Source: Pseudomonadota bacterium (lineage in GTDB: Bacteria; Pseudomonadota; Gammaproteobacteria; Burkholderiales; Rhodocyclaceae). From it: a DNA stretch of 35,112 nt. Position 1 is the first letter of the stretch, and the number at the start of each line of letters is the position of its first letter. The notes beneath the pieces are model-generated. The model ran no database searches, had not been told where the DNA came from, and saw nothing but the letters and a program-made list of their open reading frames with translations. Below are positions 15,855 through 25,155 of the stretch, piece by piece. The stretch spans positions 1-35,112 of the forward strand of contig JAJXVG010000012.1 in assembly GCA_021782315.1 (NCBI GenBank), in the 5' to 3' direction. The translations under genes and the position numbers were made by a program.

Positions 15855-16751
15855 TCAAGCGCCCCTTGCACTCCGGCAATACTCGTCCAGTTCGGGCAGG
15901 TCGTCGGGGTCGAGTTCGAGACAGGCCAGGCAATCCGCCCCCAGCTTGCCCCATTCGTTGCTCTGCCGCTGCGTGGAATTCAGTTCGATCAGGTATTCGG
16001 CCAGTTGGGCGATGGCGATCAGCTGGCGCGAACGATGCGGGATGGTCAGGGTGCCGTTCAATGCCTCGCGGTCATGGTGATGGCGGATTGCCTGACAGGT
16101 TTCTTCGGGTAGCAGCCAGTCTTCCGCCAATTGCGCGCCGAGTGTCGCATGGTTGAGCCCGATGCCCTCCTCTTCGACGGCGGTGAATGACAAGGCACTC
16201 TCCTTGTTGGCCCGGGCCAGCACCGTACGGTATTCCGGGAAGGGGTTCATCAGCATCGGAATGCCGCAATCGCGGAACAGTCCAAAGGTATAGGCGTCTT
16301 CCGGGCGAATGCCGGCCACCTTGCCGAGTCGTTTCGCCACACAGGCCGCCATTTCCGCGGTCATCGCGGAGGCGTCCCAGAAGCGCTCCATGTGCGGTAC
16401 ATGCTTGAATACCTGGTGCAAGGCCAGGCCGGCGACGGTCCTGGTGACCAGATTCAAGCCGAGCACGAGCAGGGCTTCCTGGATGCTCGGCACCTTCTTG
16501 CCGAAGGAAAAATAAGGTGAATTCGCTACCTTGATCATGCCGGCGGCCAGCCCGACATCCTGGCTGAGTAGCTTGGCCAGGCGAATGAAGTCAGGATCGT
16601 CTTTGGTCGTTTCCTGCTCGATCTGGATGAGAATGCTCGGGCGGGGCGGAATGCCGATTTCCCGCATCTCGATTTTCATCTTGTTCTCGAACGTGTTGTC
16701 CTCGGAAGGCGTGTTTGCCAAGACCTCTTCGCTCGTTCGGTGTTCATCCAT
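15855..16751 (-). CDS. HDOD domain signalling protein
   Basis: This is a 298-residue soluble protein. The HDOD domain spans about residues 28-225, with PPRPSILIQIEQE, LAKLLSQDVGLAAGMIKVANS and VPSIQEALLVLGLNLV as typical segments. Unlike true HD phosphodiesterases, an HD pair at the metal site is not evident, as expected for HDOD. Family members act in signalling and stress regulation with unclear biochemistry. A TATACT element lies about 37 bp upstream of ATG 16751 on the minus strand and may be its -10. It is a stand-alone gene with the repeat element downstream. Confidence 0.9.
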   Translation of the reverse strand: MDEHRTSEEVLANTPSEDNTFENKMKIEMREIGIPPRPSILIQIEQETTKDDPDFIRLAKLLSQDVGLAAGMIKVANSPYFSFGKKVPSIQEALLVLGLNLVTRTVAGLALHQVFKHVPHMERFWDASAMTAEMAACVAKRLGKVAGIRPEDAYTFGLFRDCGIPMLMNPFPEYRTVLARANKESALSFTAVEEEGIGLNHATLGAQLAEDWLLPEETCQAIRHHHDREALNGTLTIPHRSRQLIAIAQLAEYLIELNSTQRQSNEWGKLGADCLACLELDPDDLPELDEYCRSARGA

Positions 16752-16943
16752 CGCAGGCCCGGTAGTGCTTCAAAGCGCTCAGTATATTGCTAAGGTCATA
16801 GTTTGGCTTGGTCGCGGCGCGTGTATTTTCATATTTCTATGATATTCCTGTGAAAGAATGCCTATCGGTAGACTGGCACTAAACTTTGTCGACCGGCGAT
16901 AATCGAATCAAGGTTGGGTTTGCCGATGGAAAGGACTCCTGTC

Positions 16944-17711
16944 ATGAATACGAAGCGCACCCCCAAGGCCGTCCTGATCGATCTGGCCGGCGTCATGCAT
17001 ACCGGCGACGACCCGCTGCCGGGTGCGGTCCGGGCCCTTGACCGGCTGCGCGCAGCCGGTCTGTCCCTGCGCTTCCTGACCAACACGACCCGAACACCGA
17101 GCCATACGCTTTACGCCAAGCTCCAGCGCATGGGATTCTCCCTGGCCCGAGCCGAAATACAGACGGCAGCGCTGGCTGCCCGCACGCTGGTGCATCACCG
17201 GAAACTCCGGCCCTTGTGGCTGGTCCATCCGGATATCGCCGACGAGATGGGAAAAAGCGCCCGCGACCCGGATATCGTCGTCCTCGGCGACATGGGCCCC
17301 TACTTCACCTATCCCCTCCTCAATCATGCTTTTCGCCTGCTGATGGAGGGGGTTCCGCTGATGGCCATGGCCCGTAACCGCTATTTCATGGAGCCGGATG
17401 GCCTGTCGATGGACATGGGCGCCTTTGTCGCCGGGCTGGAGTATTCGGCCGGGGTGAGCGCCGAAATTACCGGCAAGCCGGCAGCGTCCTTCTTCAGCGC
17501 TGCCCTGGCCGAACTGGGGCTGGCGGCGGCCGACACGGTGCTGATCGGCGACGATTTGCGCGACGACATCGGCGGCGCGCAGGCGGCCGGCATTCCCGGC
17601 ATACTCGTGCGGACCGGCAAGTTCAGGGCCGGCGACGACGCCGATCCCGAGATTCGTCCGGCCGCGGTGTACGACGACTTCGCGGCGGCGGTCGACGCGA
17701 TTCTCGCCTGA
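16944..17711 (+). CDS. HAD-IIA hydrolase, LHPP/TIGR01458-like phosphatase
   Basis: This is a 255-residue HAD-superfamily phosphatase with a C2 cap. Motif I is AVLIDLAGVMHTGD (nucleophile D13; the second Asp of DxD is A15), motif II FLTNTT, and motif IV VLIGDDLRDDIGGAQAAG. The replaced second aspartate is also seen in LHPP-type proteins (DISG), so the family TIGR01458 fits. ATG 16944 is chosen for the AAAGGA Shine-Dalgarno at 16930-16935; earlier ATGs at 16914 and 16926 have none. A GATAAT at 16898-16903 may be the -10. The substrate is unknown; LHPP enzymes act on phosphohistidine/phospholysine and pyrophosphate. Confidence 0.87.
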   Translation: MNTKRTPKAVLIDLAGVMHTGDDPLPGAVRALDRLRAAGLSLRFLTNTTRTPSHTLYAKLQRMGFSLARAEIQTAALAARTLVHHRKLRPLWLVHPDIADEMGKSARDPDIVVLGDMGPYFTYPLLNHAFRLLMEGVPLMAMARNRYFMEPDGLSMDMGAFVAGLEYSAGVSAEITGKPAASFFSAALAELGLAAADTVLIGDDLRDDIGGAQAAGIPGILVRTGKFRAGDDADPEIRPAAVYDDFAAAVDAILA

Positions 17712-17775
17712 GAACTGCCTGTCGCCCGATGCGGTGCGGCATCCCGCCTGGCCGCGAAGCTGTCAAAATGGCGGC

Positions 17776-19335
17776 ATGTCGACAGCCATCGTCCTGACCA
17801 CCCTCAACGCCAAATACATTCATGCCTCCCTCGGTCTGCGCTACCTGCTGGCCAACATGGACCGGCACGGCGGGGCCGGCCTGCGCCAACGAACGCGCCT
17901 GCGCGAATTCACCGTTGCCCGGCCGGTGCAGGACATTGCCGATGCCCTGCTGGCCGAACTGGGGGCGCCGCTTGACGGAGTTCCGCAGATTATCGGTTTC
18001 GGCGTCTACATCTGGAATGTGGAGCAGAGCACCGAAGTCATCCGCCGCCTCAGGTTGCTCCGCCCCGCCCTGAAAATCGTCCTCGGCGGTCCGGAGATCA
18101 GCCACGAATGGGAAGACAGAGAGATCGTCGGGATGGCTGATCACCTGATTACCGGCTGGGGCGATGTCAGTTTTCCCCGGCTCTGCCAGGCACTGCTTCA
18201 CGGACCGCGGCCGCTGACGAAGGTGATTCCCGGCGAGCAGCCGGCGCTGGCCGACATCGTGCTGCCCTATGCCGAATTCGGCGCCGACGACCTGGCCCAT
18301 CGCCTGCTTTACGTCGAAGCCTCGCGTGGCTGTCCATTCAGATGCGAATTCTGCCTCAGCTCGCTCGACAAGACCGCCCGGGCCTTTCCGCAGGACAGCC
18401 TGCTGGCCGCGTTGGATACGCTCTACCGGCGCGGGGCGCGCAACTTCAAATTCGTCGATCGCACATTCAACCTGAAGATCGACGCTGCGCTGGCCATCCT
18501 GCAGTTTTTCCTCGACCGTCTGACGCCGGATCTCTTCCTGCATTTCGAGGTCATCCCGGACCATCTGCCCGAACGCCTGAAGGCGGCGATCGTCCGCTTT
18601 CCGCCCGGTACGCTGCAGTTCGAAATCGGTGTCCAGACTTTCAATCCGGCGGTCCAACAAGCCATTTCGCGGCGCCAGGACAACGCCATGACCTGTGAAA
18701 ATATCGACTGGCTGGTCAGACACAGCCAGGCCCATCTGCATGCCGACCTGATCTTCGGCCTGCCCGGCGAAACGCTGGAAAGTTTCGCCGCCGGTTTCGA
18801 CCGTCTTCATGCCCTGCAGCCGCACGAAATCCAGCTCGGCCTGCTGAAACGCCTGCGCGGTACCCCCATCGCCCGCCATAGCGAGGCCCACGGCATGGTC
18901 TACGACGCCCTGCCGCCCTACACCGTCCAACATACCGCGGCCGTCGATGCGCTCACCGTCCAGCGCTTCACCCGTCTCGCCCGCTACTGGGAGCTGTTGG
19001 CCAATTCCGGCCGCTTCAAGGCAAGCCTGGCCGACCTCCTCGACGCGCCTTCGCCCTTCGCCGCCTTTCTCGACTTTGCCGACTGGCTGTGGCTGACCGT
19101 CGCCCGGACCAGCCGCCTGACGCCGGAAGCCCTGCTCGATGCCCTGTTCGACTATCTGACCGGCGTCATCGGCCGGAATCGGGAAAGCACCCGGCAAACC
19201 CTGCTCGCCGACTACCTGTCGAGTGGCGCCCGTGCCAACCCGCGCTGCCTGCAGGGCTGTCTGAAGGACCGGGAAAAGCCGGCACCGCGCGAGTCGAGGG
19301 CGCGGCTGCAACGCCAGGAGCGGCACGGCGGCTGA
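17776..19335 (+). CDS. B12-binding-domain radical SAM protein
   Basis: This is a 519-residue protein. The N-terminal cobalamin-binding-like domain (about residues 1-145) shows a Rossmann-type IIGFGVYIWN and VLGGPEIS but lacks the DxHxxG cobalt-ligating histidine. The radical SAM domain (about 175-390) has the 4Fe-4S motif C186-C190-C193 (RGCPFRCEFC). A C-terminal helical extension ends in a CLQGC pair. The start ATG 17776 gives MSTAIVLTTLNAKYIHASLG, the conserved family N-terminus. The family is widespread in proteobacteria, with unknown methylation or rearrangement substrates. It lies 64 bp after the HAD gene and converges on the NodI-like gene with a 21-bp gap. Confidence 0.92.
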   Translation: MSTAIVLTTLNAKYIHASLGLRYLLANMDRHGGAGLRQRTRLREFTVARPVQDIADALLAELGAPLDGVPQIIGFGVYIWNVEQSTEVIRRLRLLRPALKIVLGGPEISHEWEDREIVGMADHLITGWGDVSFPRLCQALLHGPRPLTKVIPGEQPALADIVLPYAEFGADDLAHRLLYVEASRGCPFRCEFCLSSLDKTARAFPQDSLLAALDTLYRRGARNFKFVDRTFNLKIDAALAILQFFLDRLTPDLFLHFEVIPDHLPERLKAAIVRFPPGTLQFEIGVQTFNPAVQQAISRRQDNAMTCENIDWLVRHSQAHLHADLIFGLPGETLESFAAGFDRLHALQPHEIQLGLLKRLRGTPIARHSEAHGMVYDALPPYTVQHTAAVDALTVQRFTRLARYWELLANSGRFKASLADLLDAPSPFAAFLDFADWLWLTVARTSRLTPEALLDALFDYLTGVIGRNRESTRQTLLADYLSSGARANPRCLQGCLKDREKPAPRESRARLQRQERHGG

Positions 19336-19356
19336 CGCGGAGACAGACGCGGGCGG

Positions 19357-20301
19357 CTAATCCCGCAGTTCCCGTCCGGTCAGCTTGATGAAGACATCTT
19401 CGAGGTTGGAGGCGCGGTGTACGTAGCGCAGGCCCTCAGTGTCGGCCAGCCTGGCGAGCAGGGGGCGCGGCTCATGGCAGTAGAAGAAGGCGGTTTCGCC
19501 GCTGGTTTCGACCCGCTCCGCCAGCCCCCTGTGGTCATCGACGAATCTTTCCAGTCGGTCGGGCGACCAGCCATTGCCGGTATGGTCGTGCGCATCGTCG
19601 AAGATCTCCACTACCTGCGGCTCTATCTGTTCGGCGATGAGCCGGCGCGGACTGCCTTCGGCGATCTTGCGGCCGCGGTCGATAACGATCAGCCGGTCGC
19701 ACAGGCGCTCGGCTTCGTCCATGAAATGGGTGGTCAGGATCAGTGTCTTGCCGGCCGATTTCAGTTGTTTCAGGCGATCCCAGATGAGGTGGCGGGCCTG
19801 TGGGTCGAGGCCGGTCGTCGGTTCGTCGAGGAAGATGATGTCGGGGTCGTTGACCAGCGCCCGGGCCAGGGTCAGGCGGCGTTTCATGCCGCCGGAAAGG
19901 GTGGCGATCCTGGCCTCGGCCTTGCCGGTCAGGCCGGCGAATTCGAGCAATTGCGGAATGCGGGCGCGGATGTCGGCATCGGGAATGCCGAAATAACGGC
20001 CGAAGACGAGCAGGTTTTCGGCACAGGTGAAATCGGGATCGAGGTTGTCGAACTGCGGGACGACGCCGACCCGTGCCCGCGCCGCCCGGGCGTCGGCCGG
20101 AATGGCCCGGGCATTGAGGACGATGTCGCCGCTGTCCGGCGTGGTCAGGCCGAGGCAGAGGCGCAGTGTCGTCGTCTTGCCGGCCCCGTTCGGGCCGAGC
20201 AGGCCGAAACAGGTAGCGGGCTCGACCGCGAACGACAACCCGGCGACGACCTCGGTACTGCCGTAGGTCTTGCGCAGCTCGCTGGCGCTTAGTGCCGCCA
20301 C
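19357..20301 (-). CDS. ABC transporter ATP-binding protein, NodI-like
   Basis: This is a 314-residue ATPase: Walker A GPNGAGKT (residues 36-43), signature [15 protein letters not shown], Walker [15 protein letters not shown] and the H-loop [12 protein letters not shown], all intact, with the NodI-type C-terminal extension ([14 protein letters not shown]). GTG 20301 ([14 protein letters not shown]) is the likely start; it overlaps the COG2945 hydrolase stop by 13 bp and no ATG lies in frame nearby. It probably energises the NodJ-like permease at 14845-15663, from which it is separated by three unrelated genes and a repeat element. Confidence 0.9.
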   Translation of the reverse strand: MAALSASELRKTYGSTEVVAGLSFAVEPATCFGLLGPNGAGKTTTLRLCLGLTTPDSGDIVLNARAIPADARAARARVGVVPQFDNLDPDFTCAENLLVFGRYFGIPDADIRARIPQLLEFAGLTGKAEARIATLSGGMKRRLTLARALVNDPDIIFLDEPTTGLDPQARHLIWDRLKQLKSAGKTLILTTHFMDEAERLCDRLIVIDRGRKIAEGSPRRLIAEQIEPQVVEIFDDAHDHTGNGWSPDRLERFVDDHRGLAERVETSGETAFFYCHEPRPLLARLADTEGLRYVHRASNLEDVFIKLTGRELRD

Positions 20302-20927
20302 GCGCGGGTCACGATGTCGCGAATCAGGTGCAGGCGACGGTGGAAGAAATGATCGGCGCCGGGCACCACCACCACCGGCAGGTCGTTCGGCTGCGCCCAT
20401 TCGAGAACGTTGGCGAGCGGTACCGTTTCGTCGGCCGAGCCGTGGATGACGATGGTGTCGTGCGGCACGGCCTCGGTGTCGTAGCGGCGGGTACCCTCGA
20501 CGAAGCCGGCGGCGGTGCCGACCAGCACCAGGCGCTGGGCCGGATGTTCGGCTTCGCTCAGGCGCCGGGCGACACGGGTCTGGCAATAGGCGCCGAAGGA
20601 GAATCCGGCCAGTGCGACGGGCAGGTTGCCGCAACGGCATTTGGCGTCTTCGAGCACGGCGAGCAGATCGTCGGTCTCGCCGACCCCATCGTCATGGATA
20701 CCTTGGCTGGCGCCGACGCCACGGAAATTCGGCCGGAAGGCGGCGTAGCCCAGGGCGACGAAGGTCCGGGCCAGGGTGTAGGCGACCTTGTTGGTGTTGG
20801 CGCCGCCGCCGATCGGGTGCGGGTGGGCGATCAGCGCGATGCCGCAGGGAGCGTCCGGGCGTTCCATGATGACGTCGATCTTGCCGACCGGGCCATCGAC
20901 GAGGATTTTTTCTTCAATGACGCGCAT
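20289..20927 (-). CDS. COG2945 alpha/beta hydrolase
   Basis: This is a 212-residue cytoplasmic hydrolase. The nucleophile S110 is in [10 protein letters not shown], the acid is probably D166 in HGSADETVP and the base H193 in PGADHFFH; the oxyanion strand is [12 protein letters not shown]. All three catalytic residues are present, in contrast to the hydrolase-like protein at 3394. The COG2945 family is small and its substrates are unknown. It follows the ferredoxin gene by 3 bp and overlaps the NodI-like gene, forming a ferredoxin-hydrolase-nodI operon. Confidence 0.9.
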   Translation of the reverse strand: MRVIEEKILVDGPVGKIDVIMERPDAPCGIALIAHPHPIGGGANTNKVAYTLARTFVALGYAAFRPNFRGVGASQGIHDDGVGETDDLLAVLEDAKCRCGNLPVALAGFSFGAYCQTRVARRLSEAEHPAQRLVLVGTAAGFVEGTRRYDTEAVPHDTIVIHGSADETVPLANVLEWAQPNDLPVVVVPGADHFFHRRLHLIRDIVTRAWRH

Positions 20928-20930
20928 GGT

Positions 20931-21239
20931 TCAGATCTTCAAACGTTCGACGACCTTGCCGCCGATCAGGTGTTTCTGGATGATTTCCTCGACATCTTCC
21001 CGGTCGACATAGGTGTACCAGACGGCTTCCGGGTAGACGACCATGACCGGTCCCTGGTCGCAGCGATCGAGGCAGCCGGCCTTGTTGATGCGGACCTTGC
21101 CCGGCCCCTTCATCTTGAGCTGGGCGATACGGTCCTTGGCATAGGTCTGCATTTCGCTGGCGCCCAATGCGTTGCAGCAGGTCTCGCCGGGTTCGCGTTG
21201 ATTGCAGCAGAAAAAGACGTGATGCTTGAAGTGGCTCAT
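20931..21239 (-). CDS. Thioredoxin-like 2Fe-2S ferredoxin
   Basis: This is a 102-residue thioredoxin-fold [2Fe-2S] ferredoxin. The N-terminal FFCCNQREPGETCC segment gives cysteines near positions 11-12 and 21-22, and AGCLDRCDQGP gives C56 and C60, the ligand pattern of the Shethna/NuoE-like (2Fe-2S) group. ATG 21239 has a strong AGGAGAG upstream. The role is electron transfer; the partner is not known. A parS-like site sits 39 bp upstream. Confidence 0.92.
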   Translation of the reverse strand: MSHFKHHVFFCCNQREPGETCCNALGASEMQTYAKDRIAQLKMKGPGKVRINKAGCLDRCDQGPVMVVYPEAVWYTYVDREDVEEIIQKHLIGGKVVERLKI

Positions 21240-21278
21240 GCGAACTCTCCTGTGTGGTCCGCCATTATAGGCGAGGCG

Positions 21279-21292
21279 GTTTCACGTGGAAC
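21279..21292. other. parS-like ParB binding site 2 (one mismatch)
   Basis: GTTTCACGTGGAAC matches 13 of 14 bases of the parS core (one A to G in the right arm). It lies in the 67-bp intergenic gap between the ferredoxin start and the P-type ATPase stop. The surrounding bases GCG-GTTTCACGTG-(A/G)AAC-GCGGC are shared with site 1 over about 22 bp, which argues against a chance match. Confidence 0.72.
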
Positions 21293-21306
21293 GCGGCGGC
21301 CCGATT

Positions 21307-24027
21307 TCAAATGCCGGCGCGCTTGCCGTCGGCGCGGGAAAGTCGTTTCTCGATCCCGATCACGAGGGAGCAGAGCACGGCAACCGCCGCGATTTCCGTC
21401 CATTCCCCGATGCCGATCGGTGCCGTCTGGAACAGGCGATTCATGGCCGGCAGGTAGGTAAGCAGCAGTTGCAGGACAAGGGTGAGGCCGATGCCGCCCC
21501 AGATCCACGGGTTGGAAAACAGGCCCTGGCGCCAGAAGCCATGGTTCAGGGAGCGGCAATTGAAAAGGTAGGCGGCTTCGACCATGACGAAGACGTTGAC
21601 GGCGATGGTCCGCGCTTCGGCCAGACCGTGGCCGTTCTCCAGGCCGCGCAGGAAGAGGCCGAAGGAGCCGGCGAGGAGCAGCAGGGAAACGAGGACGATA
21701 CGGCGAATCAGGCTGCCGTCGAGAACCGGCATGTCGAGGCGGCGCGGCGGACGGCGCATGATGTCGCACTCGATCGGCTCGAAGGCGAGCGGCAGCCCGA
21801 GCAGTACGGCGGTGGTCATGTTGATCCACAGGATCTGCAAGGGAGTGATCGGCAGGGTGGTGCCGAAGAGGACGGCGGTGACGATGACCAGCCCTTCGCC
21901 GAAGTTGGTCGGCAGGGTCCAGGTGATGAACTTGACCAGGTTCTCCCAGACCCCCCGCCCCTCCTCCACAGCCGCTTCGATGCTGGCGAAATTGTCGTCG
22001 GTGAGCACCATGGCCGCCGCTTCCTTGGCGACTTCCGTGCCGGCCAGCCCCATGGCGATGCCGATATCCGCCTGCTTGAGGGCCGGCGCGTCGTTGACGC
22101 CGTCGCCGGTCATCGCGACGACCTCGCCGTGCGTCTGCAGGGCGCGGACGAGGCGCAGTTTCTGTTCCGGCTCGACCCGGGCGAAAAGGTCGGTTGCCTG
22201 GGCCGTCTCGGCCAGGGCCCGGTCGTCGAGGTCGCCCAGTTCGCGGCCGGTCAGGATAGTTCCGGCGTTCAGGCCGAGCAGGCGCGCCACTGCGCTGGCC
22301 GTGACGGCGTGGTCGCCGGTGATCATCTTGACCCGGATGCCGGCCGTATGGCAACTGCGGATGGCTGCGATGGCCGCCTGGCGTGGCGGATCGATCATGC
22401 CGACCAGGCCGATCAGGGTCAGCTTGTCGATGTCCTGCCCGGACAGCCGAAAATCCGGTGCGCCATCGATATCCTTGCGGGCGAGCAGCAGGACCCGCAT
22501 GCCCTGCCCGGCGTAGCCGAGGGCCGCCGCTTCGACGGCGACGGGGTCTACCGGGCGGCTCCGTCCGTCGGCGGTCAGTTGCGCCACGCAACGGGGCAGC
22601 AGGCGTTCGAGCGCACCCTTGACGAAAACGACCATCCTTTCGCCACGACGATGGGCGGTGGCCATGAACTGGCGGTTGGCGTCGAAGGGGAGAAGGTCCT
22701 GGCGCGGCAGGGATGCGCCCAGTGCATGCTCGTTCAGGCCGGCCTTGCGGGCGGCGACGATCAGCGCCGCTTCGGTCGGGTCGCCGGTGATGGTCCAGCC
22801 GTCATGTTCGTGGCGCAGCGAGGCATCGTTACAGAGGGCACCGGCGACCAGGCATTCCCGGCCTGCCTCGTCCCCGTCGACCGGCCTGCCGTCGCAACTG
22901 ATGGTGCCGGCCGGGTCATAGCCTTCGCCGCTCACTTGGTAATGCCGTTCGGCGCACCACAGGGCGCGGACCGTCATCGCATTTTCGGTCAGGGTGCCGG
23001 TCTTGTCCGAACAGATGACGGTCGTGCTGCCCAGGGTTTCGACGGCCGGTAGATGGCGGATGATGGCCCGGCGCCTGGCCATCCGGGCGACGCCGATGGC
23101 CAGGGTGACGGTGACGGCGGCCGGCAGCCCTTCCGGAATGGCACCGATGGCCAGGGCGACGGCCGCCATGAACATGTCGAAAGCCGTTTCGCCGCGCAGC
23201 AGACCGACGCCGAAGGTGAGCAGCGCCAGACCGCCGATGGCCCAGAGCAGCCAGTTGGAAAAGGTCGCCATCTTGCGGGTCAACGGTGTCGCCAGGTTGG
23301 GGGCGGCAGCGATCATTTCTGCGATGCGTCCGGTCTCGGTGGCGTCACCGGTGGCGACGACCAGGCCGCAACCCTGCCCGGCGACCACTGTCGTACCGGC
23401 ATAGGCCATGTTGAGACGGTCGGCGAGCAGGGTATCGGTCGGCAGGGGGGCGGTCCGTCTGGCGCTTGCCAGCGATTCGCCGGTCAGCATCGAATCGTCG
23501 GTGTGCAGTCCGTACTGTCTGATCAGGCGCAGATCGGCGGGAACGCGGTCGCCTGCGGCGAGGAGTACGACATCGCCGGGGACCAGCAGACTGGCGTCAA
23601 TTTGCCGGCGATGGCCGGCGCGGCGAACGGTGACCGTTGTCGCAACGCTTCGCGCCAGCGCGGTCAGCGCCCCTTCGGCCTTGGCCTCCTGCCAGTAGCC
23701 GATGACCGCGTTGACCAGGACGACGCCGAAAATGACGCAGGCGTCGACCGTTTCGCCGAGGGCGACAGTGATCAGTGCGGAGGCGATCAGGACCAGGACA
23801 AGCGGTTCCGCCAACTGCGCGACAAAGCGTCGCCAGACCGGGTTGCCTGGCATTTCGCCCAGGCGGTTGGGGCCGTGCCGGGCCAGTCTGGCGGCGGCTT
23901 CGTCGGCGCTCAGGCCGCTGTCGCCGTCGACGGCGAGGTACCGGGCGACAGCTTCCGCCGATTCGGCGTGCCAGGTCAGTTCCGGCGTGCGGTCAACAGG
24001 AGGAAGGGCAGGGTCAGGAAGGGCCAT
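21307..24027 (-). CDS. Cation-transporting P-type ATPase (P2A, Ca2+-ATPase-like)
   Basis: This is a 906-residue P-type ATPase. Cation-ATPase N-terminus at about 15-75, actuator motif TGES (182-185), the membrane motif PEGLPA (298-303, typical of P2 Ca2+/Na+ pumps), the phosphorylation site D341 in CSDKTGTLT, and the hinge TGDGVNDAPALKQADIGIAMG are all intact, with about ten membrane helices. ATG 24027 is taken from the start of the conserved N-terminal domain and overlaps the VanZ gene end by 52 bp; longer readings enter that gene. Ca2+ or Mn2+ is a likely substrate, but the ion cannot be fixed. Confidence 0.93.
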   Translation of the reverse strand: MALPDPALPPVDRTPELTWHAESAEAVARYLAVDGDSGLSADEAAARLARHGPNRLGEMPGNPVWRRFVAQLAEPLVLVLIASALITVALGETVDACVIFGVVLVNAVIGYWQEAKAEGALTALARSVATTVTVRRAGHRRQIDASLLVPGDVVLLAAGDRVPADLRLIRQYGLHTDDSMLTGESLASARRTAPLPTDTLLADRLNMAYAGTTVVAGQGCGLVVATGDATETGRIAEMIAAAPNLATPLTRKMATFSNWLLWAIGGLALLTFGVGLLRGETAFDMFMAAVALAIGAIPEGLPAAVTVTLAIGVARMARRRAIIRHLPAVETLGSTTVICSDKTGTLTENAMTVRALWCAERHYQVSGEGYDPAGTISCDGRPVDGDEAGRECLVAGALCNDASLRHEHDGWTITGDPTEAALIVAARKAGLNEHALGASLPRQDLLPFDANRQFMATAHRRGERMVVFVKGALERLLPRCVAQLTADGRSRPVDPVAVEAAALGYAGQGMRVLLLARKDIDGAPDFRLSGQDIDKLTLIGLVGMIDPPRQAAIAAIRSCHTAGIRVKMITGDHAVTASAVARLLGLNAGTILTGRELGDLDDRALAETAQATDLFARVEPEQKLRLVRALQTHGEVVAMTGDGVNDAPALKQADIGIAMGLAGTEVAKEAAAMVLTDDNFASIEAAVEEGRGVWENLVKFITWTLPTNFGEGLVIVTAVLFGTTLPITPLQILWINMTTAVLLGLPLAFEPIECDIMRRPPRRLDMPVLDGSLIRRIVLVSLLLLAGSFGLFLRGLENGHGLAEARTIAVNVFVMVEAAYLFNCRSLNHGFWRQGLFSNPWIWGGIGLTLVLQLLLTYLPAMNRLFQTAPIGIGEWTEIAAVAVLCSLVIGIEKRLSRADGKRAGI

Positions 24028-25034
24028 AGAATGCCGATCAGTCGGGTCAGGCCGTTGAAGTTGAGAAAGTGCCCCTGTCGCCAGGTGGCCAGCGCGGCCG
24101 CCGAATAGGGGTTCGGCGGCGCCATGTTGACCAGCACGGTGCCGGCCATCAGTGCCAGGGCGGCGATGATCAGGCGGGGTGTGGCGGGCAGTGCCATGGC
24201 GACGCCAAGGCCGGCGATGCCGACGATCAGGCCGAGGCGGGCACCGGGCGTCAGCCAGGCGAAGGCGTCGCCCGGGCTGACCAGGGCGGCGGCGGCAACG
24301 GTGGCAACGGCCAGGCAGAGGAGCAGAAAGATGGGCACGACAAGGTAGGCGGTGCTCAGCCTGGCGCACAGCATGCGGACGATCAGGCCGACGGCGAGAA
24401 GGTTGAAGGCGGTAATGCCGGCTTCGATGACGATGAAGCTATCGGCGGCGAAAGGCATGGCGCCGGTCAAGCCGAAAATCTGCCGCAGATCGCCGGCACC
24501 GAAGAGCAGTATTTCCGGCGAAAGCGGGACGAGCAGCCATAGGCCGAGCAGGGTTAGGCCCAGCTCGGCATGCGGAATGGGCGCGACCAGGCGTTGTTCG
24601 AGGGCGGCGATCCGGATGAAGATGCGCGGCCCGACTGCTTGCGCCCAGAGGGCGCCGAGCAGCCCGCCGAATGAATTGCAGGCCAGGTCGAGATTGGAGG
24701 GTACGCGCGAGGGGAGCCAGGTCTGCAAGGTTTCCATGCAGAAACTGACGCTGCCGGCGAGCAGGGTCGCCAGCAGCAGTCCGCTGAAGCGGCCGGGCAG
24801 GCTGCTCAAGGCCAGGGCCAGGAAGAAGCCGAGCGGCAGATAAACTGCAACGTTGGCGACCAGGTCGAAGGTGGTCCAGTAGCGCGGCCAGCCGCCTTCG
24901 AGAAAAGCGATCGGCGAGACACCGGTATCGCGCCAGCCGGAGAAGGGATGCAGGCTGCCGTAAACGACCAGGCCGCACCAGGCGAGCGCTAGATAACGGG
25001 AGAGCAGGATGGGGCCGCGACCGTGATGGAGCAT
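23976..25034 (-). CDS. VanZ-family integral membrane protein
   Basis: This is a 352-residue protein with about nine hydrophobic helices. The N-terminal half has the VanZ-like pattern: YGSLHPFSGW, TTFDLVANVAVYLPLGFFLAL, FCMETLQTWLPSRVPSNLDLACNSFGGLLGA. The ME...R.P...D..N block is the family hallmark. The C-terminal half is an extra membrane domain without clear similarity. VanZ homologues are linked to teicoplanin resistance in enterococci, but functions in proteobacteria are unknown. ATG 25034 opens the only good N-terminus. Its 3' end overlaps the ATPase start, so the two may be co-expressed. Confidence 0.87.
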   Translation of the reverse strand: MLHHGRGPILLSRYLALAWCGLVVYGSLHPFSGWRDTGVSPIAFLEGGWPRYWTTFDLVANVAVYLPLGFFLALALSSLPGRFSGLLLATLLAGSVSFCMETLQTWLPSRVPSNLDLACNSFGGLLGALWAQAVGPRIFIRIAALEQRLVAPIPHAELGLTLLGLWLLVPLSPEILLFGAGDLRQIFGLTGAMPFAADSFIVIEAGITAFNLLAVGLIVRMLCARLSTAYLVVPIFLLLCLAVATVAAAALVSPGDAFAWLTPGARLGLIVGIAGLGVAMALPATPRLIIAALALMAGTVLVNMAPPNPYSAAALATWRQGHFLNFNGLTRLIGILWPFLTLPFLLLTARRN

Positions 25035-25155
25035 GGCTTGATTTTAGGGGCGATTGCTCAGTCCGTCAGCCCAAACTTGTTGCATCGTGCATGCGTGTGG
25101 TTCGACCGCACTGCCGGTTGCGGTGCGCCGAATCGCCGGCCGGTATTTTTCCGGC

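Noticed and set aside
16874-16889. Sigma-54-like promoter (TGGCAC then TTTGT) before the HAD gene
   Set aside because: The -12 GC is missing (TTTGT rather than TTGCA at the right spacing), so the match is only to the -24 half.
17623-19326. Long open frame on the minus strand opposite the radical SAM gene
   Set aside because: It is a shadow: composition is Gly/Arg/Gln-rich without motifs, and the plus strand has clear radical SAM motifs.
21286-23052. Long plus-strand open frame opposite the P-type ATPase
   Set aside because: High-GC antisense frame with no recognisable domain; the ATPase motifs on the minus strand are decisive.
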